Assembly (NCBI RefSeq): GCF_013488205.1
Contig: NZ_CP040908.1
Location: 1,961,876-2,025,875, forward strand
Direction: 5' to 3'
DNA from: Empedobacter falsenii
GTDB lineage: Bacteria; Bacteroidota; Bacteroidia; Flavobacteriales; Weeksellaceae
Length of the DNA stretch: 64,000 bases
Within the stretch, counting starts at the first letter, position 1. Every line of letters starts with the position of its first letter. A model generated the notes under the pieces. That model searched no databases. It was given only the letters and a program-made list of their open reading frames with translations, and was not told the DNA's origin. Positions 36,234 through 44,986 of this stretch are shown piece by piece. A program made the translations under genes and the position numbers.

Positions 36234-37124
36234 ATGGCAAAGCCAAATAAAAATAATCGCTTGGGACGTGGATTATCTGCTCTATTAAAGGATGAACCAA
36301 CTGTAAAAACTGCACAAGATGAAGGTGCTAAAAAATTGGTTGGAAATATTTTGGAAATAGATTTAGAAAAAATCACCGCGAATCCTTGGCAACCACGAAC
36401 GAATTTCGATAAAAAAGCTTTAGAGGAATTGGTTTCGTCTATTCAAACATTAGGCGTTATTCAACCAATTACGATTCGTAAAAAACCAACAGGTGAATAT
36501 GAATTGATTTCTGGTGAAAGACGTTTTCGCGCTTCGCAATTAGCTGGTAAAAAAACAATTCCGGCTTATGTGCGTTTAGCAAATGACCAAGAAATGCTGG
36601 AAATGGCATTAGTCGAAAATATTCAGCGTCAAGATTTAGATGCGATCGAAATTGCACTTTCTTACCAACAATTGATTGATGAAATCAAGTTAACGCAAGA
36701 AGAATTAAGTAAACGTGTTGGAAAAGACAGAACGTCTATTACCAATTATTTGCGTTTATTGAAATTAGATCCGATTATCCAAACAGGAATTCGTGACGGA
36801 ATGATTTCAATGGGACACGGTCGCGCTTTAATGGCTATTGATGATACTGATTTACAATTTGATATTTACGAAAAAATTGTCAAAAACAATTTATCTGTTC
36901 GCGATACAGAACGTTTAATCAAATCGATAAAAGAAGGTAAACCTGAGAAAAAAGCAACAAATGAATTACCTTCTCAGTACAAAGAAGCATTAAGTTCTAT
37001 TTCAAATTCATTGAATACGAAAGTTGAAATAAAACGTGCAAATAATGGAAAAGGTAAAATAATTTTGAATTTTACTTCTGATGATGAGTTTGAACGATTA
37101 AGAAAATTTTTAAATGAGAATTAA
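36234..37124 (+). CDS. parB: Chromosome-partitioning protein ParB
   Basis: 296 residues. The N-terminal leader RLGRGLSALLKDE is the ParA-interacting peptide. ANPWQPRTNFD and SGERRFRASQLAGKK form the ParB/sulfiredoxin CTPase fold, and GKDRTSITNYLRLLKL is the helix-turn-helix that binds parS. The C-terminal part is a dimerisation helix. No parS (TGTTNCACGTGNAACA-like 16-mer) was recognised in this window. It overlaps the following gene by 11 bases. Confidence 0.95.
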   Translation: MAKPNKNNRLGRGLSALLKDEPTVKTAQDEGAKKLVGNILEIDLEKITANPWQPRTNFDKKALEELVSSIQTLGVIQPITIRKKPTGEYELISGERRFRASQLAGKKTIPAYVRLANDQEMLEMALVENIQRQDLDAIEIALSYQQLIDEIKLTQEELSKRVGKDRTSITNYLRLLKLDPIIQTGIRDGMISMGHGRALMAIDDTDLQFDIYEKIVKNNLSVRDTERLIKSIKEGKPEKKATNELPSQYKEALSSISNSLNTKVEIKRANNGKGKIILNFTSDDEFERLRKFLNEN

Positions 37125-37692
37125 AGCATTCTTACTTGGATTAACGATCTCTTCGACGTTTGCTTTCGGTCAAGTTAAAACGGATTCTTTAGTCGTTGTC
37201 GAAAATAATGTTATTGTAAACGATACAATGAGCGTAACTAAAGAAGCATTAATGGAGAAAAGTCCAATTAGAGCCTCTTTGTATTCGGCTATTTTACCTG
37301 GTGCTGGACAATTGTATAACAAAAAATGGTTAAAAGCACCTATTGCGCTTGGTTTAGTAGGTACAGGAACAGGTTTTACGATTTATTACAATAATTTGTA
37401 CAAAAAATACCGAAAAGCTTATATTGCGGTAAGAGAAGGAACACCAAACGAATTCACAGGAATTTTATCTGCAGAGCAATTGGCAGTTATTCAAGATGAT
37501 TACAAACGAAAACGCGATTATAGTGTCGCTTTAACTGCATTAGCTTATTTATTAAATATTGTAGATGCAACAGTAGATGCGCATTTATTCACAGTTCGTA
37601 ATGACACAGAAATGTCATTCAAACCAACAGTCATTCAAGATGAAATGACATTAGAGCCAGTTTTAGGATTGGCATTTAACTTAAAATTTTAG
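37114..37692 (+). CDS. DUF5683-domain secreted protein
   Basis: 192 residues, signal peptide MRIKAFLLGLTISSTFAFGQ. The core shows SLYSAILPGAGQLYNKKW (G-A-G-Q-x-Y-N-K-K/G), a marker of DUF5683, then membrane-embedded helices (APIALGLVGTGTGFTIYYN; SVALTALAYLLNIVDATVDA). It is a small membrane or outer-envelope protein, conserved between parB and dapB in flavobacteria. Role unknown. It starts inside parB. Confidence 0.75.
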   Translation: MRIKAFLLGLTISSTFAFGQVKTDSLVVVENNVIVNDTMSVTKEALMEKSPIRASLYSAILPGAGQLYNKKWLKAPIALGLVGTGTGFTIYYNNLYKKYRKAYIAVREGTPNEFTGILSAEQLAVIQDDYKRKRDYSVALTALAYLLNIVDATVDAHLFTVRNDTEMSFKPTVIQDEMTLEPVLGLAFNLKF

Positions 37693-37701
37693 AAATTACA
37701 G

Positions 37702-38406
37702 ATGAAAATTGCATTAATAGGATACGGAAAAATGGGAAAAGCCATTGAAGAAATTTTAATTCAACGCGGACACGAAGTTGTACTTAAAATATCTCGTACT
37801 CCACTTGCGGAAGAATTAAATAATGTTGAAGTTGCAATAGAATTTTCGAGACCAGAATTCGCTTACGACAACCTTAAAGTATTACTTGAAAATAAAATCG
37901 CAACAATTTGTGGAACAACAGGATGGTTAGATAAACAAGAAGAAATTAATCATTTAGCAATTTCAAATAACACCGCTTTTTTATATGCTTCTAACTTTAG
38001 TTTGGGCGTTAATTTATTCTTCGAATTAAATTCTATTTTAGCTCGAATGATGAATAAATATCGTAACGAATACCAAATTAATCTAGAAGAAATTCATCAT
38101 ACACAAAAACTTGATGCACCTTCTGGAACAGCGATTACAATTGCCGAAGGAATTATTGACAATTCAACATATAATTCTTGGTCGATGGACGAAAAAGCAA
38201 AAGACATTATTCCAGTTGAAGCAAAAAGAATCGAGGATGTTCCCGGAACACATATCGTACAATATAACTCTGATGTAGACACTATTGAGATTTCTCATAC
38301 TGCGCATTCTCGCAAAGGTTTTGCCTTAGGTGCCGTGATTGCTGCGGAATGGATTTGTAATAAACAAGGTGTTTTCACAATGAAAGATGTACTTGAACTA
38401 AACTAA
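37702..38406 (+). CDS. dapB: 4-hydroxy-tetrahydrodipicolinate reductase
   Basis: 234 residues. GYGKMGKAIEE (7-17) is the dinucleotide-binding loop, GTTGW (about 73-77) contacts NAD(P)H, and EIHHTQKLDAPSGTA holds the catalytic His/Lys. It reduces the product of DapA to tetrahydrodipicolinate in the lysine and meso-diaminopimelate pathway. Start 10 bases after the previous stop codon, so part of the parAB operon. Confidence 0.93.
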   Translation: MKIALIGYGKMGKAIEEILIQRGHEVVLKISRTPLAEELNNVEVAIEFSRPEFAYDNLKVLLENKIATICGTTGWLDKQEEINHLAISNNTAFLYASNFSLGVNLFFELNSILARMMNKYRNEYQINLEEIHHTQKLDAPSGTAITIAEGIIDNSTYNSWSMDEKAKDIIPVEAKRIEDVPGTHIVQYNSDVDTIEISHTAHSRKGFALGAVIAAEWICNKQGVFTMKDVLELN

Positions 38407-38432
38407 ATTAAAATACTAAATATCAAAAACTT

Positions 38433-39995
38433 ATGCATGTACTAATTTACTGGTTAATTGGTTTTATTATTGCCAATATAATCTTTGGAGCTGCAACTTG
38501 GAAATTATATAAAAATGCTGGAAAGCAAGCAATTCAAGCTTATATTCCTTTTCTAAATATCTGGAAAGGTTTAGAAATTATTCATCGTCCAAAATGGTGG
38601 ATTATTCTATTTTATTTGCCAATTGTTGGTCCTATTTTTTGGTTAGTATTCTTTGTTGATTTAGGAGATTCTTACGGAAAAATTGAAACAAAAGACAAAG
38701 TCATTATGGTTTTGACTTTAGGTTTATACATTTTTGCAGTTAATTATTCTGATAATCCAAAATATTTAGGACCAGAAAAACGCAAACCAACATTTGTTTC
38801 TTCCTTAATTTTTGCCCTTGTTTTGGCAACTTTGGTTCATAACTGGTTTATTCAACCAATGATTGTTCCTACAGGATCAATGGAAAATACAATCAAAATT
38901 GGTGATGCTTTATTTGTAGAAAAAGTAAGTCACGGAGCGCGCGTTCCTATGACGCCGATCGGAATTCCATTTTCTGAGTTCATTTACCGTGATGGTTTTA
39001 TCGACAAAGCGCGTTTGCCTTATATGCGTCTTCCAGGTTGGAGAGATTTAAAATCGAACGATATTGTTGTCTTCAACTATCCTACAGATTCTGTTTATTC
39101 TGCTATCGATCGTAAAGATGCGTATGTAAAACGTTTGGTAGGTTTACCAGGTGAAACGATTCAAGTTCGTAATGGAGTTTTATATGTAAATGATAAAAAA
39201 TTCATTCCGAAAAAAGATGCACAAGTTCAACATGCGTATACAGTTATTGTAAAATCTCCTTTCAGCGATAAATTATTATACGATAATTTCGGAATTATTA
39301 GTACTGATTATAACGCTGCAAAACAAGCTGACGGAACATTTATTTATCAATTTGCTGCTTTGACTGATGCTCATGTTACAGCAATGAAATCTAATGCAAA
39401 TGTAGTTTCTGTTGAACCAATTTTACAACCAGTTGGTGAAAAAACAGAGCACATTGTAAATGGAAAAATTGATAGTACAAATACGATTTTCCCTGTAAAC
39501 AAAACGTGGAATACAGATCAATATGGACCTTTATATATTCCGAAAAAAGGTGATGTAGTTGATGTAAACAAAGAAACCTTAGCACAATACATCAATGTAA
39601 TTCGTAAATACGAGCACAATAGTTTGCGTGTAGATTCTGCGAATGGTAAGTTTGATGTGTACATTAACGATCAAAAAACAAATAAATACGAAATCAAACA
39701 AAACTATTACTTCATGATGGGAGATAATAGAAATCAATCGTTAGATGCGCGTTTCTTTGGATATGTTGGAGAAGATCACATCATTGGTCGTCCAATTATG
39801 ATTTGGGCAAATATGAACGGAATGTTCGAGCCTGCTGCTCCTAAGAAATTTATTTGGAACCGTTTCTTTACATCAATCAATAATGATAATCCAGACAAAA
39901 CTTCGTACGGAATTTATGTTTTAATTGCCTTAATTGGTTGGATTGGATACGATATTGTAAAAGCTCGTAAAGAGAAGAAGAAAAACAAATATTAA
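38433..39995 (+). CDS. lepB: Signal peptidase I, flavobacterial long form
   Basis: 520 residues; the E. coli enzyme has 324. The first ~100 residues carry three hydrophobic helices (DUF5684-like: LIYWLIGFIIANIIFGAATW...). The catalytic Ser is in PTGSMENTIKIGD (about residue 149) and the Lys in VKRLVGLPGETI (about 230). MGDNRNQSLDARFFGYV (about 430) is the conserved box D/E. The long stretch between them is an insertion seen in the flavobacterial form. A final hydrophobic helix (YGIYVLIALIGWIGYD) anchors the C-terminus. It cleaves signal peptides at the periplasmic face of the inner membrane. Confidence 0.92.
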   Translation: MHVLIYWLIGFIIANIIFGAATWKLYKNAGKQAIQAYIPFLNIWKGLEIIHRPKWWIILFYLPIVGPIFWLVFFVDLGDSYGKIETKDKVIMVLTLGLYIFAVNYSDNPKYLGPEKRKPTFVSSLIFALVLATLVHNWFIQPMIVPTGSMENTIKIGDALFVEKVSHGARVPMTPIGIPFSEFIYRDGFIDKARLPYMRLPGWRDLKSNDIVVFNYPTDSVYSAIDRKDAYVKRLVGLPGETIQVRNGVLYVNDKKFIPKKDAQVQHAYTVIVKSPFSDKLLYDNFGIISTDYNAAKQADGTFIYQFAALTDAHVTAMKSNANVVSVEPILQPVGEKTEHIVNGKIDSTNTIFPVNKTWNTDQYGPLYIPKKGDVVDVNKETLAQYINVIRKYEHNSLRVDSANGKFDVYINDQKTNKYEIKQNYYFMMGDNRNQSLDARFFGYVGEDHIIGRPIMIWANMNGMFEPAAPKKFIWNRFFTSINNDNPDKTSYGIYVLIALIGWIGYDIVKARKEKKKNKY

Positions 39996-40094
39996 TAAAA
40001 AGAGCGATAAAATCCTCTAAATTATAAAATTAACAACACTATAAATGTGCATTATAAGCTACTTGTAATGCACATTTCCATATAAAATAATAGA

Positions 40095-40700
40095 ATGAAA
40101 AATACGTTTGCAGCTTTTTATTTTGGACCGATTGATTACTATGCAGAAATGGTAAAAAGCCAAACTTTGGATATCGAAGTTCAAGAAAATTTTCAAAAGC
40201 AAACTTACCGTAACCGCATGTATATTTTGGGCGCAAATGGTAAATTAATGTTGAATATTCCAATTTTACACAACGGAACACGTTTGTTCAAAGATTTGCA
40301 ACCTTCTTATGAATATGATTGGCAAAAAGAACACATCAAATCGTTAAAATCAGCTTATCAAAGTTCTCCATATTTTGAATATTATGAAGATGAAATTATT
40401 CCAATTTTAGAACAAAAAGAGAAATTTCTTTTAGATTTTAATCTAAAAACAATTGATTTCATCAACAAGAAATTAAGCTTAGATTTGGAGATTTCTAAAA
40501 CTGAAACCTATCAAGATCTGAATCCTGAAAATGATTTCAGAAATCAATTTTCTGCTAAAAAAGCACCTCAATATAACTTACCAGAATATGCACAAGTTTT
40601 TGATGATAAATTTGAGTTTATAGAAGGTTTGAGTATCTTAGATTTACTTTTTAGCGAAGGACCAAGTGCCGCAGTATATTTAAAAAACTTAATAAAATAA
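40095..40700 (+). CDS. WbqC-family protein
   Basis: 201 residues. Features of the family: FGPIDYYAEM near the start, QKQTYRNRMYILGANGKLMLNIPI (about 35-60), and SAYQSSPYFEYYEDE. The WbqC family is linked to surface-polysaccharide synthesis in some bacteria, and in flavobacteria the gene usually follows lepB, as here. The enzymatic step is unknown. Confidence 0.8.
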   Translation: MKNTFAAFYFGPIDYYAEMVKSQTLDIEVQENFQKQTYRNRMYILGANGKLMLNIPILHNGTRLFKDLQPSYEYDWQKEHIKSLKSAYQSSPYFEYYEDEIIPILEQKEKFLLDFNLKTIDFINKKLSLDLEISKTETYQDLNPENDFRNQFSAKKAPQYNLPEYAQVFDDKFEFIEGLSILDLLFSEGPSAAVYLKNLIK

Positions 40701-40704
40701 CAAC

Positions 40705-42306
40705 ATGAGAAAATTATTTATTGCTTTAGGATTTGCCTTTACATTAGGGTTTGCTCAAGCACAAACAACAGAGGTACCAAAAGAAAAATGGTATCATGCA
40801 GGTGTAGAACAAACAGGTGTTTATGGTGTAAATACTGATCAAGCTTTACAATTCTTAAAAGACAACAAAAGAAAAGCTAATACAATTATTGTAGGAGTTT
40901 TAGACAGTGGTGTTGAAAATTTCCACGAAGATTTGAAAGCAAATATGTGGTCAAATCCAAAAGAAATTCCAGGAAACGGAATCGATGATGACAAAAATGG
41001 TTACATTGATGACGTACATGGATGGTCTTTTTTAGGAACAGCAAAAGGAATCAATTACAATGATGATACCACTGAATTAACACGTGTTTACAAAGCTTTA
41101 TCATCTAAATACGCAACTTTCGATCAAAAGAAAAATCATGAAGCTATTGTAAAAAATCCTACTGAATATGCTGAATTTCAAAAAATTGAAAAAGAATATT
41201 TAAGCGCTGTAGGAAAAGCAAAATATAACCAACAAGTTGCTCAATCTAAATTGAATGCAGTTGAAGGTGGTGTAAATAAAATGGTTCTTGAATTTGGAGA
41301 TACTAAATTAACTAAAGATATTTTAAAAAATTACCAACCAACAGATTCTCAAATCTTAGAAGCTTTATGGATTTTTGGTGAATTGAAAGAAGAGCAATGG
41401 GTTGGGAAAACGATGAAAGAAGTTTCGAATACCTATTTAGGAGCTGCTCGTCGTGCTGCGAAGGGAGATGCTTTATCTTCTCACTTAAATTTAGATTTGG
41501 TTGATCGTAAAGATGTTGACAATCCAAATGATAAGAAAGAGCGTTTTTATGGAAACGGAGATTCTAACGGACCTGAGTCTTCTCACGGAACTCACGTTGC
41601 TGGAATTATCGGTGCTGTAAGAGGAAATAATATCGGTTCTGAAGGAACAACAGGAGGAAATAATGTGAAAATTATGTCTGTTCGTACAGTTCCAAATGGA
41701 GATGAGCGCGATAAAGATGTTGCAAATGCTATTTATTACGCAGTTGACAATGGAGCAAAAATCTTGAACATGTCTTTCGGAAAACCTTATTCTCCTGATG
41801 CAGATTTAGTTTGGGATGCATTCAAATATGCTTCTGATAAAGGTGTTTTAATCGTTAAAGCGGCAGGAAATAGCAACGAAGACATTGATGTTCATGTACA
41901 TTATCCAACTAATTTCAGAAATGGAAATACAGTTTCTAAATCTGTCCTTACAGTTGGTGCTTCTACTAAAGATCCAAATGCCTTAAAAGCTCGTTTCTCA
42001 AACTATGGTAAAAAATCGGTAGATGTTTTTGGACCAGGACAAGAGATCTATGCAACATATCCAGGGGTTGATCAATATCGCTTCTTAAACGGAACTTCTA
42101 TGGCCTCACCTGCTGTTGCTGGTGTTGCAGCGTTAGTTTGGTCACATTATCCAAAATTAACGGCAGAAGATATTCGTACTATTTTAATGGAAACAGTAAA
42201 TAAAAACGAGCAATTAAAAGATATTTCTGTTGCTGGAGGTGTTGTAGATTCTTACAAAGCTGTAAAAAAAGCTGAAGAAATTTACAAACAACGTAAGTTG
42301 AAATAA
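40705..42306 (+). CDS. Secreted subtilisin-like serine protease (S8), first of a tandem pair
   Basis: 533 residues with signal peptide MRKLFIALGFAFTLGFAQAQ. Catalytic triad: Asp67 (IIVGVLDSGVE), His294 (SSHGTHVAGI) and Ser465 (NGTSMASPAVAG), with the oxyanion Asn in KAAGNSN (~388). The gap between Asp and His is 227 residues, far more than the ~35 of subtilisin; it holds an acidic EF-hand-like stretch (GIDDDKNGYIDD, ~92-103) and a charged helical insertion. No C-terminal sorting domain is seen. It starts 4 bases after the WbqC gene and is followed by a paralogue. Confidence 0.9.
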   Translation: MRKLFIALGFAFTLGFAQAQTTEVPKEKWYHAGVEQTGVYGVNTDQALQFLKDNKRKANTIIVGVLDSGVENFHEDLKANMWSNPKEIPGNGIDDDKNGYIDDVHGWSFLGTAKGINYNDDTTELTRVYKALSSKYATFDQKKNHEAIVKNPTEYAEFQKIEKEYLSAVGKAKYNQQVAQSKLNAVEGGVNKMVLEFGDTKLTKDILKNYQPTDSQILEALWIFGELKEEQWVGKTMKEVSNTYLGAARRAAKGDALSSHLNLDLVDRKDVDNPNDKKERFYGNGDSNGPESSHGTHVAGIIGAVRGNNIGSEGTTGGNNVKIMSVRTVPNGDERDKDVANAIYYAVDNGAKILNMSFGKPYSPDADLVWDAFKYASDKGVLIVKAAGNSNEDIDVHVHYPTNFRNGNTVSKSVLTVGASTKDPNALKARFSNYGKKSVDVFGPGQEIYATYPGVDQYRFLNGTSMASPAVAGVAALVWSHYPKLTAEDIRTILMETVNKNEQLKDISVAGGVVDSYKAVKKAEEIYKQRKLK

Positions 42307-42329
42307 TTTTAAATTTAACACAACATTAT

Positions 42330-42359
42330 AAAAAGGCTTCAAATTTTGGAGCCTTTTTT
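42330..42359 (+). terminator. Terminator between the two subtilases
   Basis: AAAAAGGCTTC, loop, TGGAGCCTTTTTT with one wobble pair in the stem, followed by T residues. Confidence 0.75.
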
Positions 42360-42429
42360 GCGTTTAAACTCGGGATAATTTTAGATGTAACAATTTCGGT
42401 TGTTTCTCGACATATAGATAAAATCAATT

Positions 42430-44064
42430 ATGAAAAAATTCTTATTAAGTATATCAGTTGCCATGTTTGTTGGTGTGACATCGTTCGCACAAGAAACGAC
42501 AACTGCTCTACCTTTACCTAAAGTTGATCAAAAATATTGGCAACACGAATCTTTCGAAGAAAGTGGTGTTTATGGTGTTAATACTCAAAAAGCGTTACAA
42601 TTTTTAGAATCAAAAAAACGTAAACCATCACAGTTAATTGTTGGTGTTTTAGATTCTGGAGTTGAGATTACTCATCCAGATTTAAAAGATAATATTTGGA
42701 CAAATAGCAAAGAAATTGCTGGGAATGGAATTGACGATGATAAAAATGGTTATATAGATGATATTCACGGTTGGAATTTTATCGGAGGAAAAGATGGTAA
42801 AAATGTTGATGGAGATACATTAGAGTTAACACGTCTTTTTGTAAAATACCGCGATTTATTCGAAAAAAGTAAAGATGCTGCTTCAAACAAAACGAAATTC
42901 CCAAAAGAATTTGAAGAATATCAAAAAATAAAACCTGAGTTCGAAAATAAATTAGCCGAAGCAAAACAAAATGCAGCGCAATATGTACAGATGAATGATA
43001 TTTTCTCTGTTGCATTTCCTGCTTTGATTAAAGAATGGGGCGAAAAAGATTTGAATGAAAAAAATATGATGTCTTTTAAACCTGCTTCTAAAGAGGCACA
43101 ACAAGGGATGATTATTTTTGGTATGGTTCCGAAAGAAGCTTGGGAAGGAAAATCGATGAAAGATTTCTTAACAGAAGTTGGAAATGAAATTTCAGAAGGA
43201 ACAAAATATTACAAAGAACAAGTTGAAATTAACTTGAATACAGAATTAGATCCTCGTCCAATTGTTGGTGATAATTATGCTGATAAATCAGAACGTTTTT
43301 ACGGAAATAATGATGTAGACGGTCCTGATTCTATGCACGGAACGCACGTTTCTGGAATTATTGCGGCAAAATCTGGTAACGGAATTGGAATGGATGGAAT
43401 CGCAGGAAATGGTTATGTAAAAATCATGTCAGTTCGTACAGTTCCAAATGGTGACGAACGCGATAAAGACGTTGCAAATGCCATTCGTTATGCTGCAGAT
43501 AATGGAGCAAAAATCTTGAACATGTCTTTTGGAAAAGCTTATTCTCCAGATAAACAAATTGTTTGGGATGCATTTAAATATGCTGAGAAAAAAGGTCTTT
43601 TATTGATTAAAGCTGCAGGAAATGAAAACGTAAATATTGATGACGAAATTCACTTCCCTACTGTTTATGATAACAAAGGCGCAGAAGTTTCTAAAAACGT
43701 AATTACAGTTGGAGCAAACACAATGGATAATAACAATTTAAGAGCAAGTTTCTCTAATTTTGGTAAAAAGTCTGTAGACGTTTTTGCGCCAGGAAATGAA
43801 ATATATTCTACTGTTCCTAATAAAGATGGGGAATACAAAAACGAAAGTGGAACTTCTATGGCTTCCCCAGTTGTAGCAGGAGTTGCGGCTCTGGTTTGGG
43901 CTCATTATCCCAAATTAACTGCAACAGATATCAAACAAATTTTGTTAGAATCTGTCAATAAAAATCCTGCTTTAACAGATATTTCTGTAACAGGCGGTGT
44001 CGTTGATGCGTACAAAGCTGTTCAATTAGCAGAAAAAATGTATGTTGCTAAAAAATTGAAATAA
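42430..44064 (+). CDS. Secreted subtilisin-like serine protease (S8), second of a tandem pair
   Basis: 544 residues with signal peptide MKKFLLSISVAMFVGVTSFAQ. Catalytic triad: Asp75 (VGVLDSGVE), His303 (SMHGTHVSGI), Ser476 (SGTSMASPVVAG), Asn in KAAGNEN. It is a clear paralogue of the preceding gene, with the same GIDDDKNGYIDD motif, the same Asp-His insertion of about 228 residues, and an almost identical end (SVTGGVVDAYKAVQLAEKMY vs SVAGGVVDSYKAVKKAEEIY). It has its own terminator and, probably, its own promoter. Confidence 0.9.
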   Translation: MKKFLLSISVAMFVGVTSFAQETTTALPLPKVDQKYWQHESFEESGVYGVNTQKALQFLESKKRKPSQLIVGVLDSGVEITHPDLKDNIWTNSKEIAGNGIDDDKNGYIDDIHGWNFIGGKDGKNVDGDTLELTRLFVKYRDLFEKSKDAASNKTKFPKEFEEYQKIKPEFENKLAEAKQNAAQYVQMNDIFSVAFPALIKEWGEKDLNEKNMMSFKPASKEAQQGMIIFGMVPKEAWEGKSMKDFLTEVGNEISEGTKYYKEQVEINLNTELDPRPIVGDNYADKSERFYGNNDVDGPDSMHGTHVSGIIAAKSGNGIGMDGIAGNGYVKIMSVRTVPNGDERDKDVANAIRYAADNGAKILNMSFGKAYSPDKQIVWDAFKYAEKKGLLLIKAAGNENVNIDDEIHFPTVYDNKGAEVSKNVITVGANTMDNNNLRASFSNFGKKSVDVFAPGNEIYSTVPNKDGEYKNESGTSMASPVVAGVAALVWAHYPKLTATDIKQILLESVNKNPALTDISVTGGVVDAYKAVQLAEKMYVAKKLK

Positions 44065-44453
44065 GAAAGTATCACTATTTTTTATAGTATTTAAGTAACA
44101 AAAATAAACTTGGGTTAGATTCTATTTTTAGAGTCTAACCTTTTTTTGTATAAGATATTTCTTGTTCAAATTGAATTAAAACTCTTTTTCAACTCTTTCT
44201 ATTTTTATGTTAATCAGTTATAAATGATTGATTTTTAACTTAAAGTTTAACACTTCTCATAATATATTGTTACATAATGTATTAATAATTTAGCTACAGT
44301 TTTAAGTAAAATATGTAAGTATTTATCATTTATCGATTGATTTCATTTTAAATATCTTAATTACGAATAGAATTTATTTTTTAACAATTTGATATAAAAC
44401 AACTTAATTCATAAACTTAAAACAAAACATTAAAATATTTATTCTATACTACC
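44065..44453. other. 389-bp AT-rich intergenic region
   Basis: It holds a terminator (44112-44147) just after the subtilase gene. In the remaining ~300 bases no gene or RNA is recognised. It probably contains the promoter of the following secreted-protein gene, but no convincing TTG/TAnnTTTG pair is seen. Confidence 0.4.
44112..44147 (+). terminator. Terminator of the second subtilase gene
   Basis: GGGTTAGA, ~13-base loop, TCTAACC followed by T-run. Confidence 0.8.
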
Positions 44454-44963
44454 ATGCAGAAATATATTTATGTTAGCCTATTCATTTTTTCAATGAATAA
44501 TGTTAATGCGCAATTAATTATTGCAAATAATCAGAATAATGTCCAACTTTCTGAATCTACATTAATGCAGTTTGAAGATGGATATACGAACGGAATCATC
44601 TTACCAGCGAACGATCAAGCTCCTATAAATGCTACAAATGGAACTTTTATTTTAGACCAATCTGATAAAAGAGTAAAAGTTTTTGAGAACAATCAATGGA
44701 AAAATCTTTCATATGAAGGAAATTTATCTGATATAATTTCAAATCCATCTGATGACTTAGGAGATGGTGTAATTTTAGGCTCTGAAACGTCTAATGCAAA
44801 AGGAGTTTTGGTCTTAGAGTCGGATGACAAATCATTGATTTTACCACGTATTAATGATCCTGTAAGTAATGTAAAATCTCCGTATCCAGGCATGATTTGT
44901 TACGATACAAAATCAAGAACGATTTGCATTTATGATGGTAAAGTTTGGAATTTTTGGAAATAG
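44454..44963 (+). CDS. Secreted protein with a repeated-type C-terminal module
   Basis: 169 residues, signal peptide MQKYIYVSLFIFSMNNVNAQ. The first half is Asn/Asp/Ser-rich and beta-like (LSESTLMQFEDGYTNGIILP). The last ~50 residues (GVLVLESDDKSLILPRIND, then GMICYDTKSRTICIYDGKVW) form a module with two short-strand motifs 'GhhhhcS..KGhhlPRh' and 'GMhhYDt..chchYdG..W'. The same module closes the next, convergent gene. This module is common at the ends of Bacteroidota surface or adhesin-like proteins. Function unknown. Confidence 0.6.
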   Translation: MQKYIYVSLFIFSMNNVNAQLIIANNQNNVQLSESTLMQFEDGYTNGIILPANDQAPINATNGTFILDQSDKRVKVFENNQWKNLSYEGNLSDIISNPSDDLGDGVILGSETSNAKGVLVLESDDKSLILPRINDPVSNVKSPYPGMICYDTKSRTICIYDGKVWNFWK

Positions 44964-44986
44964 ATTTGAGATTTCAAATCATTTTT

